Positions 23,936 through 33,417 of a DNA stretch of 64,000 nt are shown here, piece after piece. This DNA comes from Euzebya sp. GTDB taxonomy: Bacteria > Actinomycetota > Nitriliruptoria > Euzebyales > Euzebyaceae. The translations under genes and the position numbers were made by a program. Location: contig NZ_CAXQBR010000065.1 in NCBI RefSeq assembly GCF_964222135.1, positions 62,001 to 126,000 on the forward strand, given 5' to 3'. Each line of letters begins with the position of its first letter. Position 1 is the first letter of the stretch. The notes under the pieces are model-generated. The model saw nothing but the letters and a program-made list of their open reading frames with translations. It ran no database searches and was not told the DNA's origin.

Positions 23936-25189
23936 TCAGGCCGCCCGTCGGAAGCTCGCGACCGCCTCGACGTGGGCGGTGTGGCCGAACAGGTCCAGCC
24001 CGTCGACGGACTCGAGCTCGTACCCGCACCCCACGAGGACCCGGGTGTCCCTCGCGAGCGCGGCCGGGTCGCAGGCGACGTAGACGATCTGGCGCGCGCC
24101 GAGCGAGGCGATCCGCCGGCACACGTCCGGGCGCGCCCCGCGTCGTGGCGGGTCGAGGACCACGACGTCGGCCTCCCCGATGTCGCCGAGCGCGGCCTCG
24201 ACGGTGGCCTGGCGGACCTCGGCGTCGACCCCTGCGAGGTTGACCTCGGCGTCCGCGGCCGCGGCGGCGTCGGCCTCGACCGCCACGACCGCGCCACCTG
24301 CGGCGGCCAGGGCGGCGCTGAGGAGACCCACCCCGGCGTAGAGGTCGAGCACCCAGTCGCCCGGCCGCACGTCGGCGACGGCCTTGACCGCGTCGACGAG
24401 CGCCGCGGCGGTGCCCGGTCCGGACTGGAAGAACGCGCCGGCCGAGGCCTGCAGGGTCCGGCCGCCGACCCACACCCGGACCGTCGCGGGCGGGCGGACG
24501 ACGGTCGCGGGTGCGCGCGGCGAGGGTCGGACCGCCAGGCCGTGGGGCCCGTCCGGAGCTGGCTCCGCCGGGCCGGCCGGCGCGTCGGGATCGGCGGTGA
24601 CGGTGACGACGTCGGCGTCGTCGCCGGCGGTCAGCTGCACCTCCGCCGCGCCGGACCACCCGTCGCCGAGGGCGTCCCGCAGGCCCTGGGCCCGGTCGGT
24701 CAGCAGCAGGCAGCGGTCGATCGGCTCGACCTCGTGGGAGTGCCAGCGGCGGAACCCCAGCCGCCCCTCGGGGTCGACTGCCATCCGCGCCCACGTCCGG
24801 TAGCCGTCGGGCCACGCCCCGTCGGGCGCGATGACCCCGCGGACGGGCGGGGACGGCTGGCGCCCGATCCGCTGCAGCTGCTCGACGAGCACGCGCGCCT
24901 TCAGCTCGAGCTGGTGGGCGGGGGCGGCGTGCTGGAGCTGGCAGCCCCCGCAGTGGTCGTAGTGCGGGCACGGCGGGTCGACCCGGTGGGGGCTCGGGGT
25001 GACGACCCTCACCAGCTGGGCGGTTGCGTGGCGCTTGTGGACCGCGGTGACGCGGACCTCGACGGTCTCGCCCGGCAGCGCGCGGGCGACGAAGCACGCC
25101 CGGCCATCGGGGAGGCGCCCCACCGCCTCACCGCCGTGCGCCCACCCGTGCAGGTCGATCGTGACGGTCTCGGCTGCGGGGTCGGTCAC
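23936..25189 (-). CDS. TrmA/RlmD-family RNA uracil methyltransferase
   Basis: A 417-residue SAM-dependent RNA (uracil-5-)methyltransferase. An N-terminal TRAM domain (about 1-65) is followed by the iron-sulfur cysteines C74-x5-C80-x2-C83, with C159 as likely fourth ligand. The SAM motif is WVLDLYAGVGLLS, the catalytic Asp is in VVLDPPRRG and the nucleophilic Cys is in VYVACDPAALARD. The rRNA or tRNA target cannot be assigned. The GTG at 25189 is the most likely start as it precedes the TRAM domain by a few residues and lies just outside the divergent lipoprotein promoter. Confidence 0.92.
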   Translation of the reverse strand: MTDPAAETVTIDLHGWAHGGEAVGRLPDGRACFVARALPGETVEVRVTAVHKRHATAQLVRVVTPSPHRVDPPCPHYDHCGGCQLQHAAPAHQLELKARVLVEQLQRIGRQPSPPVRGVIAPDGAWPDGYRTWARMAVDPEGRLGFRRWHSHEVEPIDRCLLLTDRAQGLRDALGDGWSGAAEVQLTAGDDADVVTVTADPDAPAGPAEPAPDGPHGLAVRPSPRAPATVVRPPATVRVWVGGRTLQASAGAFFQSGPGTAAALVDAVKAVADVRPGDWVLDLYAGVGLLSAALAAAGGAVVAVEADAAAAADAEVNLAGVDAEVRQATVEAALGDIGEADVVVLDPPRRGARPDVCRRIASLGARQIVYVACDPAALARDTRVLVGCGYELESVDGLDLFGHTAHVEAVASFRRAA

Positions 25190-25213
25190 CGCGCCGATGC
25201 TAGCGTCGGCGCG

Positions 25214-26080
25214 GTGTGGAACCGGGGTGCCGCGGCGCGTGCGCGCCAGGCGGTCGTACGAGCGGTCCTCGGGGTGTCCCTCGTCGCCGTCGTCGCGGGC
25301 TGCGGGACGTCCGCCCCCGACGGCGGGGTCCTCGCCCGTGCCGTCGCGGCGGTGCCCGCCGACGTCGCCGCCGACGGGTTGCTGGTCCAGCGGGGAGCGG
25401 CGGGCGACGCCCTGCTCGTCGACCAGCTCGGCCTCGCAGTCGATGACGTCGACGTCACCGCGCGCACCCCCGCCCCGTCCCTCCGGGTGGTGCTCGGTGA
25501 CGTGGCGGGGGTCGCCGATCGGCTCGCAGACGTCGGCTTCGCACCCGTGGCGTCTCCCGACGGCTGGCAGGTGCTTCACCGGACCGGTGGGGTGACGGGG
25601 TTCGCGGGCGTCCCCGTGGTGGCGGTCGGCGGGGACCGGGTCGTGGTCGGCGGGGACGCGCAGGTCCGCCGCGTGATCGGGGGCGGCGAGGGTCTTGGGG
25701 TCCCGCCGGAGGTGCTGGCAGCGGTCGACATCGCCCTCCTCCACCCGGCCCTCGGCTCCCCTCCCGCTCCCGTGGTCGAGGCCGCGGACCTGCCACCGGT
25801 CGACGTCGCCGCGCTGACGGCCGTCGAGGAGGAGGGGACCGGCCAGGTCGTGCTCGTGACCGGCGAGGAGGTGACCCAGGCCGAGGCGGTGGCCGCCGCG
25901 GTCCGGGTCCGGACGGCGGGGCCGCTGGGCGAGGACGGGGCACCGCTCCTCGAGGCCGGTGGCTCCCTGGCGCGCGGCGAGGTCATCACGGTCGACGTCA
26001 CCTGGCGGGGCGACCCCCGCGAGCTGCTCGGGGCAGCCCTCGGCGGTGGGCTGCTCGACTTCCTCGACCGGCCCGGCTGA
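25214..26080 (+). CDS. Putative lipoprotein, 288 residues, unknown function
   Basis: A 288-residue secreted protein. Residues about 1-30 form a signal peptide with the lipobox VAGC (VAVVAGCGTS), so it should be lipid-anchored outside the membrane. The mature part is rich in Val, Ala, Gly and Asp and has a repetitive alternation of short beta-like segments; no domain is recognised. The GTG at 25214 has TAGCGT at 25201-25206, ending 7 nt before it, consistent with a leaderless message divergent from the RNA methyltransferase. A very strong terminator hairpin lies 156 bp after its stop. Confidence 0.7.
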   Translation: MWNRGAAARARQAVVRAVLGVSLVAVVAGCGTSAPDGGVLARAVAAVPADVAADGLLVQRGAAGDALLVDQLGLAVDDVDVTARTPAPSLRVVLGDVAGVADRLADVGFAPVASPDGWQVLHRTGGVTGFAGVPVVAVGGDRVVVGGDAQVRRVIGGGEGLGVPPEVLAAVDIALLHPALGSPPAPVVEAADLPPVDVAALTAVEEEGTGQVVLVTGEEVTQAEAVAAAVRVRTAGPLGEDGAPLLEAGGSLARGEVITVDVTWRGDPRELLGAALGGGLLDFLDRPG

Positions 26081-26235
26081 GGGAGATCTCGTGCGGTTCG
26101 CGAAGTCGGGGAGGAGATCGCCGGTCGCACGGCGAACGTAGAGGGGGCGCGAGACCCATCCCGACGCCGACGGGACGGACGCGGCGGTTCGTCCCCACCG
26201 GCGGCCGTGTCGGGCGCGGCGGCCCGACACGACCT

Positions 26236-26267
26236 CCAAGGCCCCAGGAGCGATCCTGGGGCCTTGG
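26236..26267. terminator. Perfect 14-bp hairpin terminator with GCGA tetraloop
   Basis: CCAAGGCCCCAGGA (26236-26249) pairs without mismatch to TCCTGGGGCCTTGG (26254-26267) around a GCGA loop, a GNRA tetraloop. It lies between the convergent lipoprotein and prmA genes and should stop transcription from both sides. No U-tract follows on either strand, as is common in high-GC actinobacteria. Confidence 0.8.
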
Positions 26268-26313
26268 CAGTTCCCGGGCCCCGCTGCTCGTCGCCGCCTA
26301 CGGCACCGGTGGG

Positions 26314-27129
26314 CTACGCCGAGCGCTGCCCGACCAGGACCGCCCACTCCCGCCCGACCCGCGGGGTGGTCTCGACACCGGCGGCGGCGACGGTCGCCCG
26401 GACCTCCTCGACGCGGTCCGCGGCGATGCCCGACGCGACGAGGACCCCCCCCGGTGCGACCAGCGCCACCAGGTCGGGCACGAGCGCCAGCAGCAGGTCG
26501 GTGATGATGTTGGCCACGACGACGTCGCCGGGACGGTCCACCGCCTCGGTCGACCCCTCCCGCAGGTCGATCCCCTCGAGCCCGTGGGCGGCCAGGTTCG
26601 CCCGGGCGACCGCGATCGCCTCGGGGTCGGTGTCCACGGCCGTGACCGACGCCGCACCGAGCGCACGGGCCGCCAGGGCCAGCACCCCCGTCCCCGTCCC
26701 GACGTCGACCACGTGCCCGTCGACGAGGCGCCGGCCGACGAGGTCGCGGTCCTGCAGGGCGGCCAGGCACGCCGCGGTGGTCTCGTGGTGCCCGGTGCCG
26801 AAGGCCATGCCCGGCTCGATGACCAGCACGACGTGGTCCGGCTGGGAGAGGACCGGTCCCTCCGGCGCCAGCCACGGCACCGTCACCGTCACCCGGCCGA
26901 CCGTGACCGGTTCGAGCCCGTCCTTCCAGCGCTCGGACCAGTCCTCGTCGGCGACGGCCTCCCAGCGGCCGTCGAGGGGCAGGTCGCCGGCCAGCCGCTC
27001 GGGGAACCAGGCGGTGGTGACGCCGGCCTCCTCGCTGATCCCCGCCGGCTCGATCCCGGCCACGTCCAGCGCGTCGGACACCTCGTCGAGCCCGACACCG
27101 GCGATCCGGTAGGCCCAGCTCAGGCCCAC
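26314..27129 (-). CDS. prmA: PrmA-like 50S ribosomal protein L11 methyltransferase
   Basis: A 271-residue protein. The N-terminal ferredoxin-like part (about 1-90) is followed by the linker and a SAM-dependent methyltransferase domain with GTGHHETTAACL, HVVDVGTGTGVLALAA and NIITDLL, the last being the PrmA version of motif IV. It trimethylates ribosomal protein L11. The GTG at 27129 has GAGGGG 3 nt upstream. It follows the nitroreductase gene by 7 nt on the same strand. Confidence 0.9.
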   Translation of the reverse strand: MGLSWAYRIAGVGLDEVSDALDVAGIEPAGISEEAGVTTAWFPERLAGDLPLDGRWEAVADEDWSERWKDGLEPVTVGRVTVTVPWLAPEGPVLSQPDHVVLVIEPGMAFGTGHHETTAACLAALQDRDLVGRRLVDGHVVDVGTGTGVLALAARALGAASVTAVDTDPEAIAVARANLAAHGLEGIDLREGSTEAVDRPGDVVVANIITDLLLALVPDLVALVAPGGVLVASGIAADRVEEVRATVAAAGVETTPRVGREWAVLVGQRSA

Positions 27130-27136
27130 CGACCCC

Positions 27137-27718
27137 TCACCCCCACGTGGTGATCCGGTCGTCGAGCTCCGTGGGCCGACGGGGCGGCAGGGTCGCGGAC
27201 TGCGGGACGCTGCCGAGGTACACCCACGCGACGACCTGGTCGGTCGGGGCGAGCCCCAGCGCCGTCCGGACCTCGGGTGCGTCGCCGAACCAGCCCGTGC
27301 GCCACATCGCGCCGAAGCCCATGGCGTGGGCGGCCAGGCACAGGTTCTGGGTGGCGGCGGCCACGGCGGCGGTCTGCTCCCACGTCGGGATGGCCTTCGC
27401 GTTCCACGCCTCGTCGACCGGGACCGGCGTGCAGACCACCGCGACGACCAGCGGCGCGCGCAACGGCTTGGCGGCGGTCTTCTCGATCGCCCCGGCGTCG
27501 GCGTCGGGCTCGCGTGCGGCGTGCGCCTGGGCGAAGACGGCGCCGAGGTCGGCCAACCCCTCGTCACGGAACACCACGAAGCGCCACGGCCGCAGCTGGC
27601 CGTGGTCGGGCGCCGCCACGGCGGCCTCGAGCATCCGGCGGAGCTCGGCGTCGTCGGGCGCCGGGGAGACGAGCCGCGGGATCGACCGCCGCTCGAGCAG
27701 GCAGGTCAGCGCATCCAT
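27137..27718 (-). CDS. Nitroreductase family protein
   Basis: A 193-residue FMN-dependent oxidoreductase. The N-terminal ERRSIPRL region, the substrate-side HGQLRPWRFVV and the C-terminal MGFGAMWRTGWF segment match the YdjA-like nitroreductase group. It would use NAD(P)H to reduce nitro compounds, quinones or a related acceptor. The ATG overlaps the acyl-CoA ligase stop by ATGA, so the ligase, nitroreductase and prmA form one transcription unit. Confidence 0.9.
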   Translation of the reverse strand: MDALTCLLERRSIPRLVSPAPDDAELRRMLEAAVAAPDHGQLRPWRFVVFRDEGLADLGAVFAQAHAAREPDADAGAIEKTAAKPLRAPLVVAVVCTPVPVDEAWNAKAIPTWEQTAAVAAATQNLCLAAHAMGFGAMWRTGWFGDAPEVRTALGLAPTDQVVAWVYLGSVPQSATLPPRRPTELDDRITTWG

Positions 27719-29355
27719 CAGCTGGGCAGCTGGTGGTCGGCGAAGCGGGACCGCAGGACCTTCTTGTCGAACTTGCCGACGCTGGTCTTCGGCACCTCGT
27801 CGATGAAGATGATCTCGTCGGGCAGCTGCCACTTGGCGAAGCGCTCCGCGGCGTGGTCGAGCAGCTCCTCGGCGGTCAGGCTCTCGTCGGCCTTCACGAC
27901 GCAGGCGACGGGGCGCTCGTCCCACCGCGGGTGCGGCACCGCGATGACCGCCGCCTCGGCGACCTTCGGGTGGCCGATCAGGTGGTTCTCGAGGTCGACG
28001 GTGGAGATCCACTCGCCGCCGGACTTCACCAGGTCCTTCATCCGATCGGTGAGGCGCACGTACCCCTCGGCGTCGATGACCGCGACGTCGCCGGTCCGCA
28101 GCCACCGGGTCCCGTCGGGGTCGGTCGCGAAGGACTCCTGCCCGCCGCGCCCGTCCGGCTGCTCCGGGTCGTAGTAGGCGTCGGCGATCCAGGGGCCGCT
28201 GATCTCGAGCTCGCCCATCGTCTCGCCGTCCCAGTCCGCGACCGAGCCGTCCTCGGTGACCACGCGGACCCGCAGCGGCGGCATGACGATCCCCTGGGTC
28301 AGCCGCGTGCGCATCTCGTCGTCCGCCGGGATCGTCGACTTGACCGTGGCGACGGTCCCGAGCGGTGACGTCTCGGTCATCCCCCACGCGTGGACGATGC
28401 GGATGCCGAGCTCGTCGAAGCCGCGCATCAGCCCCTCGGGCACCGCCGAGCCCCCGCAGGCGATCCGCTCCAGGGTCGACAGCCGCGCGGGGTCGATCTG
28501 TCCGCTCCGCACGGCCTCGAGCACGCCGAACCAGACCGTCGGCACGGCGGCGGACATCGTCACGCCCGCCTCCTCCACCAGCCGGGTGATCGACTCGGGA
28601 TCCATGTGGAGCGACGGCATGGCGAGGGACGCGCCGGCCATCAGCGCGGCGTAGATCGTCCCCCACGCGTTCGCGTGGAACTGCGGGACGATCGGCATGA
28701 CCACGTCCCGCTCGCTGATGGCGAGGGTGTCGGCGAACAGCGACCCGAGGGAGTGCAACGTCGCCGACCGGTGGCTGTACACCACGCCCTTCGGGTTCCC
28801 CGTGGTGCCGGACGTGTAGCACATCGCAGCGGCCTGGCGTTCGTCGAGGCGCGGCCACTCCGCGGGCAGCGGGGTCGCCTCGGCCAGCAGGTCCTCGTAG
28901 TCGAGACCGTCGGCGATGCCGGTGCCCTGGTCGTCCATCCAGATGACGTCGTCGACCGGTTCGAGCCCCTCCACCGCGGTCCAGGCGCCGCGGAGGCTCT
29001 CGTCGGCGAACACGATCCGGTCCGCCGCGTGGTTCGCGATGTAGCTGATCTGCCCGGGCGCCAGCCGGGGGTTCAGGGTGTGCAGCACCGCGCCCATCAC
29101 CGGCACGGCGACGTACAGCTCGACGTGCCGGGCGGTGTTCATCGCGAACGTCGCGACCCGGTCGCCGTCGCCGATCCCGCGGGCGGACAGCGCACCGGCC
29201 AGTCGTCGCGCCCGCTGGACGGTCTCGCCGAAGGTCTGGGTCACGAACCCGTCGCCCTGGCGCGTGGTGATGGTCTTGGTGGCGAACAACGAGCTCGCGC
29301 GGTCGACGACGGTCCGCAGCGTCAGCGGCTCGTCCTGCATCAGTCCCGGGAACAT
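27718..29355 (-). CDS. Long-chain/medium-chain fatty acid--CoA ligase
   Basis: A 545-residue AMP-forming acyl-CoA synthetase of the FadD3/AlkK-like group. The phosphate-binding loop is CYTSGTTGNPKGVVYSH, the A5-type motif is VHAWGMTETSP, and the A7/A8 region is LRTGDVAVIDAEGYVRLTDR. The catalytic Lys lies in TSVGKFDKK. It activates a carboxylic acid to acyl-AMP and then acyl-CoA. The start is strongly supported: GGAGGTGATC sits just before the ATG at 29355. The monooxygenase-like gene directly upstream on the strand has a 14-bp gap and may be co-transcribed. Confidence 0.93.
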   Translation of the reverse strand: MFPGLMQDEPLTLRTVVDRASSLFATKTITTRQGDGFVTQTFGETVQRARRLAGALSARGIGDGDRVATFAMNTARHVELYVAVPVMGAVLHTLNPRLAPGQISYIANHAADRIVFADESLRGAWTAVEGLEPVDDVIWMDDQGTGIADGLDYEDLLAEATPLPAEWPRLDERQAAAMCYTSGTTGNPKGVVYSHRSATLHSLGSLFADTLAISERDVVMPIVPQFHANAWGTIYAALMAGASLAMPSLHMDPESITRLVEEAGVTMSAAVPTVWFGVLEAVRSGQIDPARLSTLERIACGGSAVPEGLMRGFDELGIRIVHAWGMTETSPLGTVATVKSTIPADDEMRTRLTQGIVMPPLRVRVVTEDGSVADWDGETMGELEISGPWIADAYYDPEQPDGRGGQESFATDPDGTRWLRTGDVAVIDAEGYVRLTDRMKDLVKSGGEWISTVDLENHLIGHPKVAEAAVIAVPHPRWDERPVACVVKADESLTAEELLDHAAERFAKWQLPDEIIFIDEVPKTSVGKFDKKVLRSRFADHQLPS

Positions 29356-29369
29356 GGGATCACCTCCGA

Positions 29370-29690
29370 TCAGCCGACATCCTTCATCTGGATCGCCTCG
29401 AAGGTCCAGACCTCCGAACCGCTGGCCGCCGGCGGCTTGCCGTCCCCCTGGGCGTGACCCTGCTGGAAGGCCATCGACTCGACCCACGCGTCGAAGTGCG
29501 CCTTCGAGTCCCACCGCGTGTACACGAGGTAGCTGTCGGTCCCGCTGACGGGTCGCAGCAGCTCGAAGTGCCGGAACCCCTCCATCTTCTCGACCTCGCC
29601 GGCCCGGTTGGCGAACCGCTCCTCGAGGGTGGCGCGCGCCTGCTCGGGGACGGTCAGGACGTTGAACGCGACGAACTGGGGCTCTGACAT
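29370..29690 (-). CDS. Antibiotic biosynthesis monooxygenase-fold protein (IsdG/MhuD-like)
   Basis: A 106-residue dimeric ferredoxin-like barrel protein. Asn in FVAFNVLTV, Trp in YTRWDSKAHFDAWV and a His near FQQGHAQG fit the heme-degrading IsdG/HmoA/MhuD pattern of N-W-H, though spacing was judged by eye only. It could release iron from heme or serve as a small monooxygenase. The ATG is preceded by GGAGGCACGC. It is the first gene of the probable operon with the acyl-CoA ligase and diverges from the flavin-split-barrel gene. Confidence 0.8.
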   Translation of the reverse strand: MSEPQFVAFNVLTVPEQARATLEERFANRAGEVEKMEGFRHFELLRPVSGTDSYLVYTRWDSKAHFDAWVESMAFQQGHAQGDGKPPAASGSEVWTFEAIQMKDVG

Positions 29691-29725
29691 GCGTGCCTCC
29701 GTGGGATGTCGGGGAGAGTCGGGTG

Positions 29726-30538
29726 ATGGACCGCTTGTTGGATGACGCCAAGCGGCTGCTGCTCGCGTGGCCCGGCCGCACCGTACCCCTGATGACCCCG
29801 ATGGCCTTCTGGTGGGACGGACAGCACGTCTGGTTCACGACGTCCGGCAGCTCGCTGAAGGCGCGGCGGCTGATGGAGGACGGGACGTGCGCGATGTACG
29901 TCCCCGCCCCCGAGGGGGAGGACGGACGGCTGCTGCGCGGGCACGCCCGGGTGTTCCACCTCGGCGACCCCCTCGGGCTGACGGTCCACGCCGGCTTCCT
30001 CGCGACCGCGCAGACGGCGCTGATGCTGAAGAACGCCCAGTCGATCCTCGGCTACGTCGTCGACGCGCCCAAGGTCCCGACCCGCTTCCGGCCCGCGAAC
30101 CGCGTCCTGATCCGCGTGACCGTCACCTCCGACGAGCACGTCACCCCGCCCCCGGTCGCGCGCGGCATCGCACCGGCGCTGCCGACGGCGGTGCCGCCGG
30201 AGATCCGCCGGGTCCTCTCGGGCATGCGGCGCGTCGCGGTCGCCACCCAGGTCGACGGCGGCATCGGGCTGGTGCCCGCGGTGTGGGGGGCGGGGTTCAG
30301 CCTCGAGCTGCCCGAGGGCGCCGGCGTCGGGGACGGGACAGTCGCGACGGTCGTCGTCGACTGCGACCCGGGGTTCCGGCCCACCCAGGTGTCCGGCGTC
30401 TCGATGAGCGGCACGATCGCCACCGGCGGCACCGCACCCCGGCTCGAGCCCACCAAGGTCCGCTGGTGGGAGGGGTTCGAGGTGCACTCCGCCGAGATCT
30501 CCGGTCGCCCGACGGACACCGTCGTCATCCCCGACTGA
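29726..30538 (+). CDS. Pyridoxamine 5'-phosphate oxidase-fold protein
   Basis: A 270-residue protein whose N-terminal part (about 1-130) has the split-barrel flavin-binding fold of the PNPOx-like group (LMTPMAFWWDGQHVWFTTSG and KARRLMEDGTCAMYV). The C-terminal part (about 150-270) is less similar to known proteins and may be a second, degenerate barrel. Its cofactor could be FMN or F420. The ATG at 29726 follows GGGGAG with about 9-nt spacing; a GTG one codon earlier is possible. Its start is 35 bp from that of the divergent MhuD-like gene. Confidence 0.75.
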   Translation: MDRLLDDAKRLLLAWPGRTVPLMTPMAFWWDGQHVWFTTSGSSLKARRLMEDGTCAMYVPAPEGEDGRLLRGHARVFHLGDPLGLTVHAGFLATAQTALMLKNAQSILGYVVDAPKVPTRFRPANRVLIRVTVTSDEHVTPPPVARGIAPALPTAVPPEIRRVLSGMRRVAVATQVDGGIGLVPAVWGAGFSLELPEGAGVGDGTVATVVVDCDPGFRPTQVSGVSMSGTIATGGTAPRLEPTKVRWWEGFEVHSAEISGRPTDTVVIPD

Positions 30539-30587
30539 CCCGACCAGATCTCCCAGACCAGGCTCCCAGAACAGGAAGGCACACCAC

Positions 30588-31529
30588 GTGCGCGCCCTCG
30601 CCCTGACCGAGTTCGGTGACCCCGACGTGCTCGAGCTCGTCGACGTCGACGACCCGACCCCCGCCCCCGACACCGTCGTCGTGGACGTCGCCGCCGCGGG
30701 GGTGAACCCGGTCGACCACAAGATCGTCGCCGGCCACCTGCGCGGCGCGTTCCCCTTCGACCTGCCGCTGATCCCCGGCTGGGACGTGGCCGGCACGGTC
30801 GTCGCCGTCGGTCCGGCCGTGCCCGAGATCGCCGAGGGCGACCGCGTCGTCGGCTACGTCCGCAAGGACCACCTCGGCGCGGTCGGCACGTTCGCCGAGC
30901 AGGTCGCCGCCCACCCGCGCCACCTGGCCCCGGCACCGCGGACCGTCGACCTCGAGACCGCTGCCGCGCTGCCCCTCGCCGGGCTGACGGCGCTGCAGTC
31001 CCTCCGCCGCGCCCACGTCGGACCCGGTGACGTGGTGCTGATCCACAACGCCGGGGGAGGGGTGGGGTCGTTCGCCGTCCAGCTGGCCGTGCACGCCGGC
31101 GCCACCGTGATCGGGACCGGGTCGGAGTCCGGTCACGACCGCCTGCGCGACCTCGGGGCGATCCCGGTCGCCTACGGCGACGGCCTGGCCGACCGGGTCC
31201 GCGACGCGCTGTCGGGAGGCGGTGTCGGCACGCCGACCGCGGCCATGGACTACGTCGGGACCGACGAGGCCACGGAGGTGTCCCTCGCGCTGCTCGACGA
31301 CCCGTCCCGAGCGGTGTCGATCACGAACCCCGCCATCGCCGAGCGGGGTGGCACCTACTGGTTCGTCCGCCCCCAGCCCGAGGACCTCGCGCTGCTGTCG
31401 CGACTGGTGGACACCGGCGCGCTGCGCATCGACGTGACCGGCCGCTGGCCGCTGGCCGAGGGCGCCGCGGCCCTGACGGCGAGCGCCGAGGGCCACGCCC
31501 GGGGCAAGCTCGTCATCACCGCCGGCTGA
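30588..31529 (+). CDS. Zinc-independent NADP-dependent alcohol dehydrogenase/quinone oxidoreductase (MDR family)
   Basis: A 313-residue medium-chain reductase. The catalytic-domain GroES fold has GVNPVDHKIVAG and IPGWDVAGTVVAVG; the Rossmann segment is VLIHNAGGGVGSFAVQLA, typical of quinone oxidoreductase-like members. The Cys/His set of a structural zinc lobe is absent, so it is a zeta-crystallin-like enzyme reducing quinones or enals with NADPH. GAACAGGAAGGCACACC precedes the GTG start, giving AGGAAGG with good spacing. Its 3' end overlaps the convergent diguanylate cyclase gene by 14 bp. Confidence 0.9.
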   Translation: MRALALTEFGDPDVLELVDVDDPTPAPDTVVVDVAAAGVNPVDHKIVAGHLRGAFPFDLPLIPGWDVAGTVVAVGPAVPEIAEGDRVVGYVRKDHLGAVGTFAEQVAAHPRHLAPAPRTVDLETAAALPLAGLTALQSLRRAHVGPGDVVLIHNAGGGVGSFAVQLAVHAGATVIGTGSESGHDRLRDLGAIPVAYGDGLADRVRDALSGGGVGTPTAAMDYVGTDEATEVSLALLDDPSRAVSITNPAIAERGGTYWFVRPQPEDLALLSRLVDTGALRIDVTGRWPLAEGAAALTASAEGHARGKLVITAG

Positions 31530-33417
31530 GGCCAGCTCGGCGGGTGCTCGCGACCGGGCGGCGCGCGATCCGCGCCCGGCCCTTCCCGGCCGCCTTGGCC
31601 TCGTACATGGCGCGGTCGGCGTGGTGGATCAGGTCCTCGACGGCGTCGCCCGGCGCCGCGACGGCACCGCCCAGGCTGATGCGCTGGCGGATCGCGGTGC
31701 CGTCCCCGAGCGGGATCGGCTCGTCGACCGCCGCCAGGAGCCGGTCGGCCAGCGCGACGAGCCGAGCCTGATCCGCGACGGCCGGCACGAGGATCGCGAA
31801 CTCGTCGCCGCCGAGGCGTGCGACCACCGGCGCCGACGGTCCGGAGTCGTGCCCGCCGTCGCCGGCGCCCGCCTCCCGCCGCAACCGGTCGGCGACGGCC
31901 ACGAGCACCCGGTCGCCGGCGGCGTGACCCGACCGGTCGTTCACGTCCTTGAAGTCGTCGAGGTCGCAGAACAGCACCGCGGGCCCGCCCGGCCCGGCGC
32001 CCTGGCCGTCCGTCGCGTCGAGCAGCGCGGCGAGCGCCGCGGTGAACCGCCGGCGGTTGGCCAGACCGGTCAGCGGATCGGTGAACGCCGCGCGGGTCAG
32101 CTGCTCCTCGGCCGCCCGCCGGTCGGTGACCTCCCGCATCGTCAGGATGTGCCCGTCGACGCCGGGCAGCCCCCGGCAGTCCGCGACCCGCACCTCGACC
32201 CAGCGGACCGCGTCGCGGGCATCGCGCACGCGGATGTCGCCGGCGTGCACGCCAGCGCCGTCGTCGTCCAGCAGGGCGGCCAGCGCCGCCCGGTCCTCAG
32301 GCACCGCGAGGTCGGCGACCGGGTGCCCCACCAGGCCCTGCGCGGTGTGCCCGAGCACCGCCGCCGCCGCGGGGCTGACGGAGGTCAGGGTGCCGTCGGA
32401 GGCGGTGATCGCGATCACGTCGGCGGCGTGCTGGAACACCAGGTGGAGTCGTGCCTCGCTGGCCTCGACCGCCGCCCGGCTGCGCTCGCGCTCGATGATC
32501 AGCTGCCAGACCCGCCAGAGCCCGAGGCCCGACAGCGCGAGGACGCAGAGGCCGAGCGCCAGCGGGTCGAGCCTGGCCGTCCCGGCGTCGTGCTGGATGG
32601 CCCACAGCCACACCATGATCGGGTTGGCGACCAGCGTGACCGCGAGGCTGACCCACCGCCGCGAGGCGAGGGATGCGGTGTGCGACGCGGTCGGGGTGGC
32701 GACCTCGACCATCGACGGGTGCAGCGCCGCCAGGACCGCCAGCCAGGCGGCGGCGACGGGGACGGCGTCGATCGCCGTCGATCCGGCCGCGGTGGGCCAC
32801 CACAGGACCGCGCCGAGCTCGGCCATCTCGACGCCGACCGCCAGCACCAGCAGCTGCAGGCTGCGGTTCCCGTGCCCGGTGAAGAGCGCCTGGGCGACCA
32901 CGACGAGGAGCGCGACGTTCATCAGCATCAACCCGAGCTGGTCCGCGCCGAACCCCATCTGGTCCGACACCCCGCTCGCGGTGGCCCACTGGGCGCCCAG
33001 CGCGACCAGCGCCACCCCGGCGACGGCGAGGTCGGTGCGGACCTCCCGGTCGCCCTCGGCCCGCCGCGTCACGAGGACCCCGACGGCGGCCACCGCGGCG
33101 CAGAGGTAGCCGCCGATGTCGAGGGCCGACTCGGCGATCGCGGCACCCGCGACGCCCAGCTCGCTCAGCCCCCAGGCCCCGCTGCTCAACCCGAAGCAGA
33201 CCAGCGCCGCCGTGAGCGCGTGCCACATGAGCGGTCGCGTCGGGCGGTGCGCCCGCACCCCGAGGGCGATGCCGGCGGCGGAGGCGAGGAACAGCACCAC
33301 CTCGACCGCGGCGCGCCGCGGGCCGGACGGCACCGCGACGACCACGGCGCTGATCGCGACCACGGCCGGGATGGCGCCGTGCGACGCCGCCGCGCGGACG
33401 AGCCGGTCCGTGGTCAT
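31516..33417 (-). CDS. Membrane PAS-GGDEF protein (putative diguanylate cyclase)
   Basis: A 633-residue protein. Residues 1 to about 310 contain roughly eight to nine hydrophobic segments (MASE-like membrane sensor). A PAS domain follows ([21 protein letters not shown]), then a GGDEF domain with the intact [10 protein letters not shown] signature, so cyclic di-GMP synthesis is likely. An inhibitory RxxD site was not identified with certainty. The ATG at 33417 overlaps the stop of the GGDEF-EAL gene upstream, so the two cyclic di-GMP genes are co-expressed. Confidence 0.88.
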   Translation of the reverse strand: MTTDRLVRAAASHGAIPAVVAISAVVVAVPSGPRRAAVEVVLFLASAAGIALGVRAHRPTRPLMWHALTAALVCFGLSSGAWGLSELGVAGAAIAESALDIGGYLCAAVAAVGVLVTRRAEGDREVRTDLAVAGVALVALGAQWATASGVSDQMGFGADQLGLMLMNVALLVVVAQALFTGHGNRSLQLLVLAVGVEMAELGAVLWWPTAAGSTAIDAVPVAAAWLAVLAALHPSMVEVATPTASHTASLASRRWVSLAVTLVANPIMVWLWAIQHDAGTARLDPLALGLCVLALSGLGLWRVWQLIIERERSRAAVEASEARLHLVFQHAADVIAITASDGTLTSVSPAAAAVLGHTAQGLVGHPVADLAVPEDRAALAALLDDDGAGVHAGDIRVRDARDAVRWVEVRVADCRGLPGVDGHILTMREVTDRRAAEEQLTRAAFTDPLTGLANRRRFTAALAALLDATDGQGAGPGGPAVLFCDLDDFKDVNDRSGHAAGDRVLVAVADRLRREAGAGDGGHDSGPSAPVVARLGGDEFAILVPAVADQARLVALADRLLAAVDEPIPLGDGTAIRQRISLGGAVAAPGDAVEDLIHHADRAMYEAKAAGKGRARIARRPVASTRRAGLSRR